Origin: RUG11783 sp964599695
GTDB lineage: Bacteria; Bacillota; Clostridia; Oscillospirales; Ruminococcaceae
Assembly: GCA_964599695.1 (NCBI GenBank)
Contig: CAZRGP010000001.1
Span: 1 to 64,000, forward strand
Length of the DNA stretch: 64,000 bases
Reading direction: 5' to 3'
Shown here: piece by piece, positions 43,522 through 52,327 of the stretch
Numbering within the stretch: the stretch's first letter is position 1
How the letters are laid out: each line of letters begins with the position of its first letter
Program-made: the position numbers and the translations under genes
Notes under the pieces: generated by a model
The model's database searches: none
Told to the model about the DNA's origin: nothing
The model's input: the letters and a program-made list of their open reading frames with translations, nothing else

Positions 43522-44253
43522 CTATCTATAGACTACACAGGAATCCGTGAGTCTGTCATTGAGCGTTCTGTGGTCCTTGCCGAAGATCAGAAGTCCTCCC
43601 ACAACCGTCCAGTCGGAGATCAGTTTCCCGAAGGAAGCGCGGAAGAAGGACTGCCACCATGTAAGAGGTGCTCCGGACTCCACGTCCACGACCCGAAGAC
43701 GAAGCGCCATCTTTCCCAGCGTCGCTCCTGTCCATTTTACCATCATCGTCTCGTAGATGAGACCGAACAGGATGCCGAAACATACTCCCAGCGGGAAGTC
43801 GAAGAAGAACGGCCTCGATGCTGCCGTGTCGAACAGGATCGTGGCAGAAAGATATCCACACATACCGAGGATCCCTTCAATTGTCAGGTCCAGCATGCGG
43901 GCGAAGTACCTTACCCAGAATCCTCCGGGCAGCCACCCGTTCGCCTCGTACAGTTTCTCCGCCTCCGTCTTGTACTCCCTGGGAATCTGAGCGATTATCT
44001 CTTGTGGAGCAGACGTGTCGTAATAGGCGTATCCTTGGCCATCACTGGGTTGCGGAATGCTCTGGTCCCCGGTTTCCTGGCTGTTATCCCATACTTCTTG
44101 ACGGTCTTCTTCCAGGTTCGTCTCGCTACCATTCCAAGCAGACGTGACAACAGGCTGTGCTTCTTCTTGCGCGAATGCTTCGACAACACTCTCCCGGACT
44201 TCTGCTTCATCCTGTCCCTCCGTGTTTTGTAAAAGGTCCTTTTCATCCAGCAT
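43522..44253 (-). CDS. RDD-family membrane protein
   Basis: A 243-residue protein with an acidic N-terminal tail (about 100 residues) and an RDD domain of three membrane helices: GGFWVRYFARMLDLTIEG with the Arg-Asp-Asp type start, ILFGLIYETMMVKWTGATLGKMALRLRVV-like centre, and GKDHRTLNDRLTDSCVV at the end. Some RDD proteins transport ions. The ATG at 44253 overlaps the end of sppA by 11 bases and has GAGG upstream; an ATG at 44271 is possible. Confidence 0.85.
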   Translation of the reverse strand: MLDEKDLLQNTEGQDEAEVRESVVEAFAQEEAQPVVTSAWNGSETNLEEDRQEVWDNSQETGDQSIPQPSDGQGYAYYDTSAPQEIIAQIPREYKTEAEKLYEANGWLPGGFWVRYFARMLDLTIEGILGMCGYLSATILFDTAASRPFFFDFPLGVCFGILFGLIYETMMVKWTGATLGKMALRLRVVDVESGAPLTWWQSFFRASFGKLISDWTVVGGLLIFGKDHRTLNDRLTDSCVVYR

Positions 44254-45187
44254 AGGAACGAACCTCACCATTTCTCTTTTCCATCATCTCCTTGAGCGTC
44301 TGAGCGTCACTCTTGGGGATGGCTTCAATGATCTTCCCGATCAGGGCGGAGTACCATGCCTCCTCTGCCACATAGGGGTAATCCTCATATGCGACTCCGA
44401 GCTCATCCTCGAAGGCGTACAGGGAATCCTCACACTCGATGATCTCATCGATAAGGCCGTTGTTCAGAGCCTGTGTGGCGGTATAGGTCCTTCCGTCTGC
44501 GATCTTGCGGAGCTGACTGCGGTTGATCCCTCTCGCATCCTGAACGATGTCGAGGAAGCGCTCGTAGCACTCATCCACCGTGGACTGCAGGATCGCCCTC
44601 TGCTCTTCGGTCAGGGGATTGTACATGTTCCCCATGGCCTTGTTCTCGGAGGAACGGATGTAATCCACCTTGACGCCAAGCTTCTGGGCAAGTTCCGAAA
44701 CGTCCATCATCTCGATGTAGACACCGATGGAACCGACATCTGCAGTACGTTCCGCTGTGATGTAATCCGCGGCTGAAGCGATGTAGTAGGCACCGGAAGC
44801 CATCATGCTGAAGCATCCCGCCTTGATGGGACGCCCTGTAATCTCCTTGTACTCCATGAGCGCCTGGTAGATCTTGTCACTGTCGTATACCGATCCGCCG
44901 GGGGAATCGATGGCGAGGAAGATCCCCTTGTTGGCGTCATCATAGGTGATCTCATCGATATAATCGCAGATCGTGGTAGTGGAGAGCGTGATCTCATTGC
45001 CGAACATATCGTAACTCGTCTCTCCGATGGTACCATAGATTTCGATGACCGAAACATAGGGCTCGTTGAGGATCGACTCGCCGCCTCCCATTCCACCGAA
45101 GAACCCGGAGAAACTGACGCCGAGGATCGCTGTGATCAGGATGACCGCACAAACGATCACCACTGTTACTGTCTGTTTTGTCTTCAT
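44243..45187 (-). CDS. sppA: Signal peptide peptidase SppA
   Basis: A 314-residue short-form (Firmicutes) SppA, a membrane serine peptidase that degrades cleaved signal peptides. One N-terminal helix (about 6-26) is followed by the serine-protease fold: FLAIDSPGGSVYDSDKIYQA, the nucleophile Ser in SMMASGAYYIAS, DVGSIGVYIEM and the general-base Lys region RSSENKAMGNMY, then RKIADGRTYTATQALNNGLID. The ATG at 45187 is chosen because GGAG lies six bases upstream; in-frame ATGs further up lack such spacing. It is first in the operon with RDD and an unknown protein. Confidence 0.93.
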   Translation of the reverse strand: MKTKQTVTVVIVCAVILITAILGVSFSGFFGGMGGGESILNEPYVSVIEIYGTIGETSYDMFGNEITLSTTTICDYIDEITYDDANKGIFLAIDSPGGSVYDSDKIYQALMEYKEITGRPIKAGCFSMMASGAYYIASAADYITAERTADVGSIGVYIEMMDVSELAQKLGVKVDYIRSSENKAMGNMYNPLTEEQRAILQSTVDECYERFLDIVQDARGINRSQLRKIADGRTYTATQALNNGLIDEIIECEDSLYAFEDELGVAYEDYPYVAEEAWYSALIGKIIEAIPKSDAQTLKEMMEKRNGEVRSYAG

Positions 45188-45226
45188 GTATTGCTCCATA
45201 AATGATTTAGGTTTCACGTACCCTTT

Positions 45227-45254
45227 ATTATACATTATTAGAAAGCATTTACAA
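45227..45254 (-). promoter_or_regulatory. Promoter of the sppA operon
   Basis: On the minus strand TTGTAA (45254-45249), 16 bases and TATAAT (45232-45227) form a good promoter about 40 bases before the sppA start. A TATAAT on the + strand (45289-45294) probably serves the divergent lipoprotein gene. Confidence 0.65.
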
Positions 45255-45325
45255 CGCCACGGTTCTTTCATGGTACCGTCTGATTTGCTATAATGATGCT
45301 ACCAAAAACAAAGAAGGTTTGTTTG

Positions 45326-45820
45326 ATGAAAAAGATTCGACTGATCGCATCTATCCTTCTGGTCATGCTCCTCTTCACCGCATGCGGTGCAAAGACAGAG
45401 ACTCCGGAAGACGACAATACACTGGAACCACTGCCCGAGATCCCTACCTATGAGGGGACATCGGTCGCCGACTCCCCCTTTGTGGGATCCTATCGCTGCA
45501 TCTGGTCCGCCCTCGAACACAGCAGCACCGACGATTCTTCCTGGGAAGGGAGAGTATCCTCTCTTGTCTGCAATGCAGATGGAACGTTCACCCTCACCTT
45601 TGATTCCCTGGAAGAAGCCGGAATGGTAACCGTCTCCGGCACTTTCACGGTGGAAAACGACACCGCCACCTGCACGGTGAAGGAACGCACCGGGGAGAAT
45701 TATCTCGGTGTTGAATTGGAAGAGTTCCGTCTGAACCTCATCGACGAGAATGAACTCCGGTACAAAGGAGAACAGCAGGGGCTGGTCGCCGACCGGGACA
45801 TCTTCGCTAAGGAAGGTTAA
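45326..45820 (+). CDS. Small lipoprotein of unknown function
   Basis: A 164-residue secreted protein with signal peptide KKIRLIASILLVMLLFTAC and lipobox FTAC. The mature part is a beta-rich domain with regular strands (SFVGSYRCIWSALE-like, GTFTLTFDSLEEAG, GTFTVENDTATCTV) that recalls lipocalin-like ligand-binding barrels, but no family is certain. The ATG at 45326 follows GAAGG; an in-frame ATG at 45293 would break the signal peptide. It precedes the glycosyltransferase-like gene by nine bases. Confidence 0.75.
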   Translation: MKKIRLIASILLVMLLFTACGAKTETPEDDNTLEPLPEIPTYEGTSVADSPFVGSYRCIWSALEHSSTDDSSWEGRVSSLVCNADGTFTLTFDSLEEAGMVTVSGTFTVENDTATCTVKERTGENYLGVELEEFRLNLIDENELRYKGEQQGLVADRDIFAKEG

Positions 45821-45829
45821 GGATCACAT

Positions 45830-47152
45830 ATGGCACTGGATTTTCTCATCCTCTATGAACATATCGTCCGTGAACTGGACTGCGACGCCCTCCTCATGGC
45901 GGAACTGCAGCGCAGAGGGTACTCTGTGGAACTGTTCCAGCTCATGGACCGGAAGAAACTGAAGTACTTCTTATGGAAGAAGCCGAAAGTCATCGTGACA
46001 TCGGCAATGTATGACAACGAGACCCTCAACTCCTTTGTTTACAACAATGTGGGCAAGCTGGACAAGGTCGTGAATCTCCACTGGGAGGAGGTGCTGTCCC
46101 GGGAACAGGAGGAAAGTAACTTCTACAACCTCAACGAAAATGCCGCCAAGTGCACGCACATCTGCTGGGGCAAGGCTGCGAGGGACCGCATCGTGAAGAA
46201 CGGCGTGCCGGAGAACAATGCCGTGATCACCGGTGCCATCCATCTGGATTTCTTCCTCCCTCAGTTTGAATCCCTTTTTAAAACAAAGGAGCAACTGGCG
46301 GAAGAATTCGGTCTGGATAAAGACAAGAAGTGGTTCTGCTATATCAGTTCCTTTTCCTGCGCTCAGATGGATGACAAGGAGATCGAGGAGCTCAACGATA
46401 TGACCAACCTGGACTTCACCGGCTTCAAGGCGGTGGGGAATCGCTCCATGCGTGTGACCCTCCAGTGGTTCGATCAGCTACTGGATGAACACCCCGAAAT
46501 CGAGCTCATCTACAGACCGCATCCCAGTGAATGGAACAGTCCTCCCCTGGACGAGATGTGCGCAAAACATCCCAACTTCCATGTTATCACCAACTATACC
46601 GTGAAGCAGTGGATCAAGGTGTCCGACCTTCTCGGCACCTGGCTGAGTACTTCCATCGCCGAGATCTACTACGCCGGAAAGAACTGCGTGGTGATCCGTC
46701 CGGAGCGCCTCTACGATGACTACGATCCGGTGACCTACGAGAACTGCACCGCGGCCGATTCCTACGAAAAGTTGAATGCCTATGTGAACGATCCGAACAT
46801 GGATTTCCCCATCGACATCCCGACACTTAAGAGTCACTATGACGTGATCGAGGGCTATCCCTCCTACATGCGTATCTGCGACCTGCTGGAGGAAGTATAC
46901 AAAAATCCTCCCAGAGACTATCCGTTCTCTGAGGGATATAAGCCGCATTTCAATGTGATCAAATTCATCGCTCTGTGGATCTTCTCGGTGATGCGTTTCT
47001 TCCACATCAATCCCCACTGGTTCGATTTCCTAGGTAAGAAACTCACCGACACCACTGAGCGTATGATCAACTACCATGCCAAGGCGCATGTAGATAAAAA
47101 GGACCTCGACCGGCTTGTAGCACAGATGAGATCCTGTATTGAAGAGAAATAG
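45830..47152 (+). CDS. Surface carbohydrate biosynthesis protein, GT-B-like
   Basis: A 440-residue protein resembling the surface-polysaccharide biosynthesis family that looks like CDP-glycerol or capsule glycosyl/phospho-transferases. It has an N-terminal Rossmann-like half (FLILYEHIVRELDCDALLMA, VIVTSAMYDNETLN), the linker ITGAIHLDFF and the C-terminal donor-binding-like IELIYRPHPSEWNSPP and LLGTWLSTSIAEIYYAGK. A C-terminal amphipathic helix (KFIALWIFSVMRFF) may touch the membrane. AAGGTTAAGGAT precedes the ATG. The LtaS-like stub follows three bases later, so a role in teichoic acid or glycan building is plausible. Confidence 0.75.
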   Translation: MALDFLILYEHIVRELDCDALLMAELQRRGYSVELFQLMDRKKLKYFLWKKPKVIVTSAMYDNETLNSFVYNNVGKLDKVVNLHWEEVLSREQEESNFYNLNENAAKCTHICWGKAARDRIVKNGVPENNAVITGAIHLDFFLPQFESLFKTKEQLAEEFGLDKDKKWFCYISSFSCAQMDDKEIEELNDMTNLDFTGFKAVGNRSMRVTLQWFDQLLDEHPEIELIYRPHPSEWNSPPLDEMCAKHPNFHVITNYTVKQWIKVSDLLGTWLSTSIAEIYYAGKNCVVIRPERLYDDYDPVTYENCTAADSYEKLNAYVNDPNMDFPIDIPTLKSHYDVIEGYPSYMRICDLLEEVYKNPPRDYPFSEGYKPHFNVIKFIALWIFSVMRFFHINPHWFDFLGKKLTDTTERMINYHAKAHVDKKDLDRLVAQMRSCIEEK

Positions 47153-47154
47153 CC

Positions 47155-47835
47155 ATGTCTAATGAATCCATACAAAAGGTATACAGATTCGTATCCTGGT
47201 CCATCATCTTTACGCTGATTCTGCCCGCCTTCTGTCTTGTCATCCCGGAACTGTTCCGGTTCGACGGGATCAACTGGCAATTGGCGGGGTATGTCTGGGA
47301 TCACTTCGGAACATATCGCTATGCCTTCCCTGTTTTCCTCTTCTTGTATCTGTTTCTTCTCCTTTTGATGAGGAAACTCTGGGTACCCACACTTCTTATG
47401 CCACTTATCTCCTCTCTTATCGGCATTGCGAATTATGACCTGCTTCGCCAAAGAGGGACACCCCTGGTTCCGGAAGATTTCTCTGGTATCTTTCGGGCGA
47501 TCTATGCAGTGAGGCATGGTTATACCGTAAGCAAACCTCAGGGAATATGGACGGTGGTGATCGTAGTAGCGGTATTATGGTTCATCACACTGTTTACGAA
47601 TATAAAGAAGAACCAGATGCCGACTTGGATCAAGGTAATATCGGTAGTTCTTTCTATAGCGACCCTGATGGGTTGTTTCTTCTACTTCGCCACAGTGCTC
47701 TCCGACAATGATCTGTTGCTTCAGATGGGAAGAGTTGAAATAGTTAACGTCGAAAAAGCATATGAGGCAAATGGATTCTATCCTGAACTATTCGCTCTGT
47801 TAGTCAAACGCATCTCTATTATTTCTGATGTCTGA
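47155..47835 (+). CDS. LtaS-like membrane domain without sulfatase domain
   Basis: A 226-residue polytopic protein with about five helices. The arrangement and motifs resemble the N-terminal membrane part of lipoteichoic acid synthase-type proteins: five helices, the reentrant RQRGTPLVPEDFSGIFRAI loop, and the closing segment AYEANGFYPELFALLV, which in LtaS relatives leads into the extracellular sulfatase-type domain. Here the frame ends at 47835 without such a domain and a terminator-like hairpin follows. It may be a truncated relic or a stand-alone partner. It starts three bases after the glycosyltransferase-like gene. Confidence 0.6.
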   Translation: MSNESIQKVYRFVSWSIIFTLILPAFCLVIPELFRFDGINWQLAGYVWDHFGTYRYAFPVFLFLYLFLLLLMRKLWVPTLLMPLISSLIGIANYDLLRQRGTPLVPEDFSGIFRAIYAVRHGYTVSKPQGIWTVVIVVAVLWFITLFTNIKKNQMPTWIKVISVVLSIATLMGCFFYFATVLSDNDLLLQMGRVEIVNVEKAYEANGFYPELFALLVKRISIISDV

Positions 47836-47859
47836 CGTTATATCATCTGATACAGTTTT

Positions 47860-47894
47860 CGACCCCTGCTGATTTTAAAAGTCAACAGGGGTCG
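47860..47894. terminator. Hairpin between convergent genes
   Basis: CGACCCCTG (47860-47868) pairs perfectly with CAGGGGTCG (47886-47894). It lies between the rightward LtaS-like gene and the leftward PpiC gene and may end transcription from both sides. Confidence 0.65.
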
Positions 47895-47927
47895 TTGCTA
47901 TATGCACCTTATACATTACTTATCAAC

Positions 47928-48932
47928 TCAAGCGATATCTTTAATGCTTAGCCCTTGATATGCCTCACGATATCGAATCACAGTCGCATTCACACGCTGA
48001 CTGATGTCTTCTTCAAATGCCTGAGATTCCATTCGATCTCGAACTTCTTCTTCGCCGTATGGTAATCGTAAAAACAAATGGACCCCAGACTGACTCTTTA
48101 CAACTTCGGAAATCTCTCCCTCATTAAGAGAAAGTATAACCTCTTCCAGGTCCGGCGCTATCATTCCGCCGCTTAGAATGTAGGGCTCAAGCGATCCTTC
48201 AGAGTATTCCTTCATCAGGACATCGAATTCTTCACCATCTCGAATTCTCTTGAGCAATTCTTGAACAATCTGTATTTTTTGCTCGGAATCGGAGCCATCT
48301 TCGTTTGTGTATAAAAAAATCTGTTTGAATGAAAAGGGTTTCTCTTCCTCAATGTACTGCTGAACAACTTCATCCGGGACTTTATAAACCGCGCCTTCAG
48401 CAACCTTCTCATATAATTTCTGAATAATCAGACTTTTAACGATGCGAACATAGTGAACATATTCATTCTCATGGTTTTCATTAAGTTGTTTCAAAAACTC
48501 TTCTTCACCGCCTGCCTTTTCGACATCGGCATAATATAACGCTCCAGCCTCCTTCTCGACGCTCTTTGCATCTATCCCCAATTCTTCTGCCTTCGAAATC
48601 AGAGCATTCTCCCTTTTGATTTCGTTCTCAATCGTCCAAAACAAGGGTTCTTCAACCTGTTTATTGTCATCCCACCATGAGTTATTTCCATTATCAAAAT
48701 ACGTTTTGTAAGGAAGAACGATATACACATATTCGTCCCATGTCATCTTGCTGTTTCCAATCTCCAGCACCACGTTTTTATCTGATTCCGATCTGTTTTG
48801 GGACAACAAAACCAGAAGAGGCGTGGCGCCCTCTTCTTTCTTTGCCTCTTGCTTGTTTTCACACCCTGTAAAAACAAGACCTATCACAAGAGCAAATAAT
48901 ATTATGGTTTGTAGGCGTTTAAACTTTTTGAT
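47928..48932 (-). CDS. PpiC-type foldase lipoprotein (PrsA/SurA-like)
   Basis: A lipoprotein of about 334 residues if started at 48932. The mature part has an N-terminal chaperone-like helical region and a parvulin/PpiC prolyl isomerase domain (KQIFLYTNEDGSDSE, LLKRIRDGEEFDVLMKEYSE, LSLNEGEISEVVKSQSGVHL). The first canonical start (GTG at 48887) would leave only eight residues before the lipobox Cys (VFTGC), too short for export. Upstream in the same frame stands KKFKRLQTIILFALVIGLVFTGC, a perfect signal peptide, headed by ATC at 48932 with AGGAG nine bases before it. An ATC start is therefore proposed. It overlaps the MATE stop by 14 bases. Confidence 0.8.
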   Translation of the reverse strand: MKKFKRLQTIILFALVIGLVFTGCENKQEAKKEEGATPLLVLLSQNRSESDKNVVLEIGNSKMTWDEYVYIVLPYKTYFDNGNNSWWDDNKQVEEPLFWTIENEIKRENALISKAEELGIDAKSVEKEAGALYYADVEKAGGEEEFLKQLNENHENEYVHYVRIVKSLIIQKLYEKVAEGAVYKVPDEVVQQYIEEEKPFSFKQIFLYTNEDGSDSEQKIQIVQELLKRIRDGEEFDVLMKEYSEGSLEPYILSGGMIAPDLEEVILSLNEGEISEVVKSQSGVHLFLRLPYGEEEVRDRMESQAFEEDISQRVNATVIRYREAYQGLSIKDIA

Positions 48933-50295
48933 CGTTGTTATCTCCTAACAAAACATTCATTTTTCTCTCAAACACATAATGTTGATAAGCGAATGTAATC
49001 AGCCATGATACCGGGTAGCACATGTACAGTACAAACAGTGTCGGGGATAAAGCGAAAATAGTCTTAATCCACACCCATCTGAACAGTGATGTCCCGATTA
49101 CCGTTGATATCAGCGGATACACAGCATAATCGATACCGCGCATTGCTGAGCATATCGATCCCTGAAACGCACAAAGGAAATAAGACAAGCATTCAACAGC
49201 TACACGTACATAACCTGTGTCGATAACTACAGCATTGTCAGATGTATAGATTGCCAATAGCGGCTTACCAAATACAGTCGTGGCAACACCTAAAATGAAC
49301 GTCATAATTAAACCCACGACATAAGCATCCATTACAATACTTTTGACTTCTTTGTATCGTTTTCCTCCATACGCCTGACTTACAAATATAGCCGTGGCTT
49401 GTACTACTCCCTCAGAAGCGGGATTTACCAGGATATTCAAAACACTATTTGCCGCTGTCGCTCCAGCAATCACATCTGTTCCAAAAGAATTGATTGCTGA
49501 TTGAATCACCACATTAGAATATGTCATACAAACTGATTGTACCATCGCTGGCAATCCGACTGATACGACCCTTTTGAATTGGTATGGATCGATAATTAGT
49601 TTTGTTAACTTGATCTGACAATCGTTCTGTTTTGAACATAACAGAAACAAGGTGATAATTGCTGACAGACTCTGCGATATAAGAGTGGAAAAGGCAACTC
49701 CGAGTAGCGCATCTCCCTTAAGCACCACCTCATACCAGCTGATGGCAATATGTAGGATACTGCTTCCGAGAAGTATTTTAAGCGGGGTGCTCGTATCACC
49801 ATTCGCCCTAAATACTGCAGCACAAAAATAGTAAACCGCAGTGGCAGGGACAGTGAGATAGTAATATCTCATATAGTCCACGGCCATATCAAATATATCC
49901 GTAGGACAATCACTGTTCACCAATGTCCACTCTATCAGAAGCGTTCCGCACACTGCTATAATTACACCACTTATCACGCCAAGAAGGACAGCAGTATGAG
50001 AAGCCTTTGAGATCCTATCTTTATCATCCAATCCTATACTCTGTGCTACAGCGATACTGGCGCCGGATGAAAACGCCAAAAAAGCATTTGTAAAGAGGTT
50101 AATAATTGGTGTCGCAACACCAATTGTAGCAAGAGCTTTTTCACTTCCAAATCTTCCTAGTAATATCGTGTCAATTGCATTTGAAAGCAATTGAAGCAAC
50201 AGTGTAAACATCACCGGAACGGCATATTGGAAGATTCTTTGTCTATAAGAATCTATATTCTTCTTTGAAGGCGCCACTTTGAACACATCATCCAT
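48919..50295 (-). CDS. MATE-family efflux transporter
   Basis: A 458-residue membrane protein with twelve helices in two related halves, as in Na+- or H+-driven multidrug exporters. Family motifs include YAVPVMFTLLLQLLSNAIDTILLGRFG at the start and, at the start of the second half, VVSVGLPAMVQSVCMTYSN. It begins five bases after the AEC gene stop, and the PpiC gene overlaps its end, so the three seem joined on one transcript. Substrate unknown. Confidence 0.9.
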   Translation of the reverse strand: MDDVFKVAPSKKNIDSYRQRIFQYAVPVMFTLLLQLLSNAIDTILLGRFGSEKALATIGVATPIINLFTNAFLAFSSGASIAVAQSIGLDDKDRISKASHTAVLLGVISGVIIAVCGTLLIEWTLVNSDCPTDIFDMAVDYMRYYYLTVPATAVYYFCAAVFRANGDTSTPLKILLGSSILHIAISWYEVVLKGDALLGVAFSTLISQSLSAIITLFLLCSKQNDCQIKLTKLIIDPYQFKRVVSVGLPAMVQSVCMTYSNVVIQSAINSFGTDVIAGATAANSVLNILVNPASEGVVQATAIFVSQAYGGKRYKEVKSIVMDAYVVGLIMTFILGVATTVFGKPLLAIYTSDNAVVIDTGYVRVAVECLSYFLCAFQGSICSAMRGIDYAVYPLISTVIGTSLFRWVWIKTIFALSPTLFVLYMCYPVSWLITFAYQHYVFERKMNVLLGDNNDQKV

Positions 50296-50300
50296 TTAGG

Positions 50301-51215
50301 TCACCCGATAATACTCATTGCTATATAGAACGCTACGGGTATTGTAATCACACACAATACTTCACCCAAAGCTGCACAGTTCGTACTATATCGGTTATCT
50401 TTTCCCACCAACTCCATAAAACTTGCTGATCCATTTCCTGTAGGAGAACACATCCCCACAAGAGCAATCATCGCTATCATCTTATTCACATTCGTAAAGA
50501 AAAAGGGAATAATAAGAAATGGTGCCAACACTAGCTTAACGAACGAAACTTTGTATAAAGAAAGATCATGAAAGCATTCTGTCAGGTTCGCTCTCGCTAC
50601 GTAACATCCAGCGATAATTAGACCAAGAGGAGACTGAAGACCCGCCAGTTTTTGCATAGAAAGAAGAAGTGGCTTCGGCAAAGCAAAGGGAAGATAACTC
50701 ATTAATACGCCTAGAGCAATGCCTATGATTGCAGGATTCAGAAGGATCTCCTTGATTCTAGGCTTTTCTGAAGTCAATACAAACCCATATTCCCAAAGCA
50801 AAACAGAAGTAAAGAGGATCTGAGCTGATATGAGAAATGTTCCTTCACTTCCATATAGCGCTTCTGCTATCGCGTAACCGAATATCGCATTATTGGGTAT
50901 GACACTGCACAGTCTCTTTTGCTCATATTCCTCCATTGTTTTCGGAAACAGAAGAGCAGAAACAAGAATGACTACGGCAAGAGCCACCCCGGATATACCT
51001 AAAACGCTTGCCCAATCTCCGATTCTGTCCTGAGAGAAGTGCTCACTGAATGACAGTGCCAGAGAAATAGGCAAACAATAATTCATCGAGACACCGCTTA
51101 TCTCTTTCACAGTATTGTTGCTGATTTTATTTGACTTATACCCAACGTAGCCAAATGCCATGCACACAAACATAACAAATACCTGGCTGAGTATAGAGAT
51201 AAATACTATTCTCAT
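50301..51215 (-). CDS. AEC-family (auxin efflux carrier-like) transporter
   Basis: A 304-residue protein with about ten helices in the AEC arrangement (VFMVFVCMAFGYVGYK at the N-terminus, SVIPNNAIFGYAIAEALYG in the middle with the conserved Asn-Asn region, LCVITIPVAFY at the end). Bacterial AEC proteins export or import organic acids such as malate or lactate. The ATG at 51215 has GGAGGAGG five bases upstream and gives the canonical start; a longer frame runs back through the intergenic hairpin. It follows the PfkB gene by 134 bases and is preceded by a possible RNA switch. Confidence 0.88.
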   Translation of the reverse strand: MRIVFISILSQVFVMFVCMAFGYVGYKSNKISNNTVKEISGVSMNYCLPISLALSFSEHFSQDRIGDWASVLGISGVALAVVILVSALLFPKTMEEYEQKRLCSVIPNNAIFGYAIAEALYGSEGTFLISAQILFTSVLLWEYGFVLTSEKPRIKEILLNPAIIGIALGVLMSYLPFALPKPLLLSMQKLAGLQSPLGLIIAGCYVARANLTECFHDLSLYKVSFVKLVLAPFLIIPFFFTNVNKMIAMIALVGMCSPTGNGSASFMELVGKDNRYSTNCAALGEVLCVITIPVAFYIAMSIIG

Positions 51216-51220
51216 CTCGC

Positions 51221-51260
51221 CCTCCTCCGAGGAGGATGGAACCCGAATATTCCATCCTCC
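51221..51260 (-). promoter_or_regulatory. Leader hairpin able to compete for the AEC ribosome binding site
   Basis: On the minus strand GGAGGATGGAA (51260-51250) pairs perfectly with TTCCATCCTCC (51241-51231). Three bases later comes the Shine-Dalgarno GGAGGAGG (51228-51221), to which the same CCTCC arm is also complementary. The arm could thus pair either upstream or with the ribosome binding site. Without a clear U-run it is not a good terminator; translational control is inferred. Confidence 0.45.
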
Positions 51261-51349
51261 CCTTGATCCATTCAATGCTCTTCCCCTCGTTTCACAATTC
51301 ATCAGCCACATCAACGTTGCTGAACGCCGCTTTTGAAAACAGACGATAA

Positions 51350-52315
51350 TCACGTAATCGGTTTTAGTTCATGTGTGGACATGAATTCCTCAACCGCTTT
51401 CATGCTCTTGACTCCTGTCGATGACCCTAAAGAAGAAACTGTCATCCCAGCTGTAGCTGTTGCAAACTTCGCCCTTTCATATAAGCCCATTCCTCTGAGC
51501 GTGGCCGAAATGAAACCAGCAGCAAAATTATCTCCCGCCCCATTCGTATCAACTAATTCCACATCATATGTAGAAAGATAATACTTTTCGGTTCCGCTCG
51601 TCACAAAGCACCCCTTGCCTCCGAGCTTAACGATTACGTTTTTTACGCCCAAACTCATAAAGTAGGCTGCTATTCTTTCAGGGTTGTCTTCACCACTGTA
51701 GAACTGTGCTTCATCCTGATTCACAAATAGATAATCGAGGTAATGCATTGCGTTGCGATAACGATCATAACCAGAAGTCAAATCAAGTTTGTTATCTGCA
51801 AAAGTGATACAGCCAGCATCCTTAGCTTTTTTCAGAATCTCCGTTAGTTTTTCATCTGTAATACGGGGAAAACAGAATAAACTGCCATATGAAACGATTT
51901 TTGCTTCTTTAAAAAGATCAAAGTCCACAACATCAATATCAAAATAGCGATTTGTAGATTCAGCTGTGCTCGGACACATATGCCTATCATCCCTATCTCC
52001 CACCATCAAAACTACTGTGGAGGTTGGGACCCCTTCGCGAACAACAACAGAAGATACATCCACTCCATTGCTGCTGAGAGAACTAAGCACACATTTTCCC
52101 GCATCATCATCACCTACATTTCCCATAAAACAAACTTTATGGCCAAGTCGTGATAATGTTGTGGATTGATTGACAGCATCTCCCCCGACACAGAGAGTGA
52201 TCCGACTCGCCCGTGTCATTTCATTTTTGAAGAACTCACTGAAGTCAGCTCCCAAAACAGAAACATCCACGCTGCAGAGGCCCATTGTAATTACGTCAAT
52301 CTTCCTGTCCATCAT
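51350..52315 (-). CDS. PfkB-family carbohydrate kinase
   Basis: A 321-residue ribokinase-fold sugar kinase. Features are the N-terminal VITMGLCSVDVSV, the substrate loop VGGDAVNQSTTLSRLG, FMGNVGDDDAGK, and the C-terminal PfkB signature DTNGAGDNFAAGFI with the catalytic Asp. It probably phosphorylates a ketose or related sugar produced by the two dehydrogenases encoded upstream (six bases separate it from the nearer one... the spacing is short). ATGATG at the start offers 52315 or 52312. Confidence 0.9.
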   Translation of the reverse strand: MMDRKIDVITMGLCSVDVSVLGADFSEFFKNEMTRASRITLCVGGDAVNQSTTLSRLGHKVCFMGNVGDDDAGKCVLSSLSSNGVDVSSVVVREGVPTSTVVLMVGDRDDRHMCPSTAESTNRYFDIDVVDFDLFKEAKIVSYGSLFCFPRITDEKLTEILKKAKDAGCITFADNKLDLTSGYDRYRNAMHYLDYLFVNQDEAQFYSGEDNPERIAAYFMSLGVKNVIVKLGGKGCFVTSGTEKYYLSTYDVELVDTNGAGDNFAAGFISATLRGMGLYERAKFATATAGMTVSSLGSSTGVKSMKAVEEFMSTHELKPIT

Positions 52316-52327
52316 GCGCCTCTCTCC

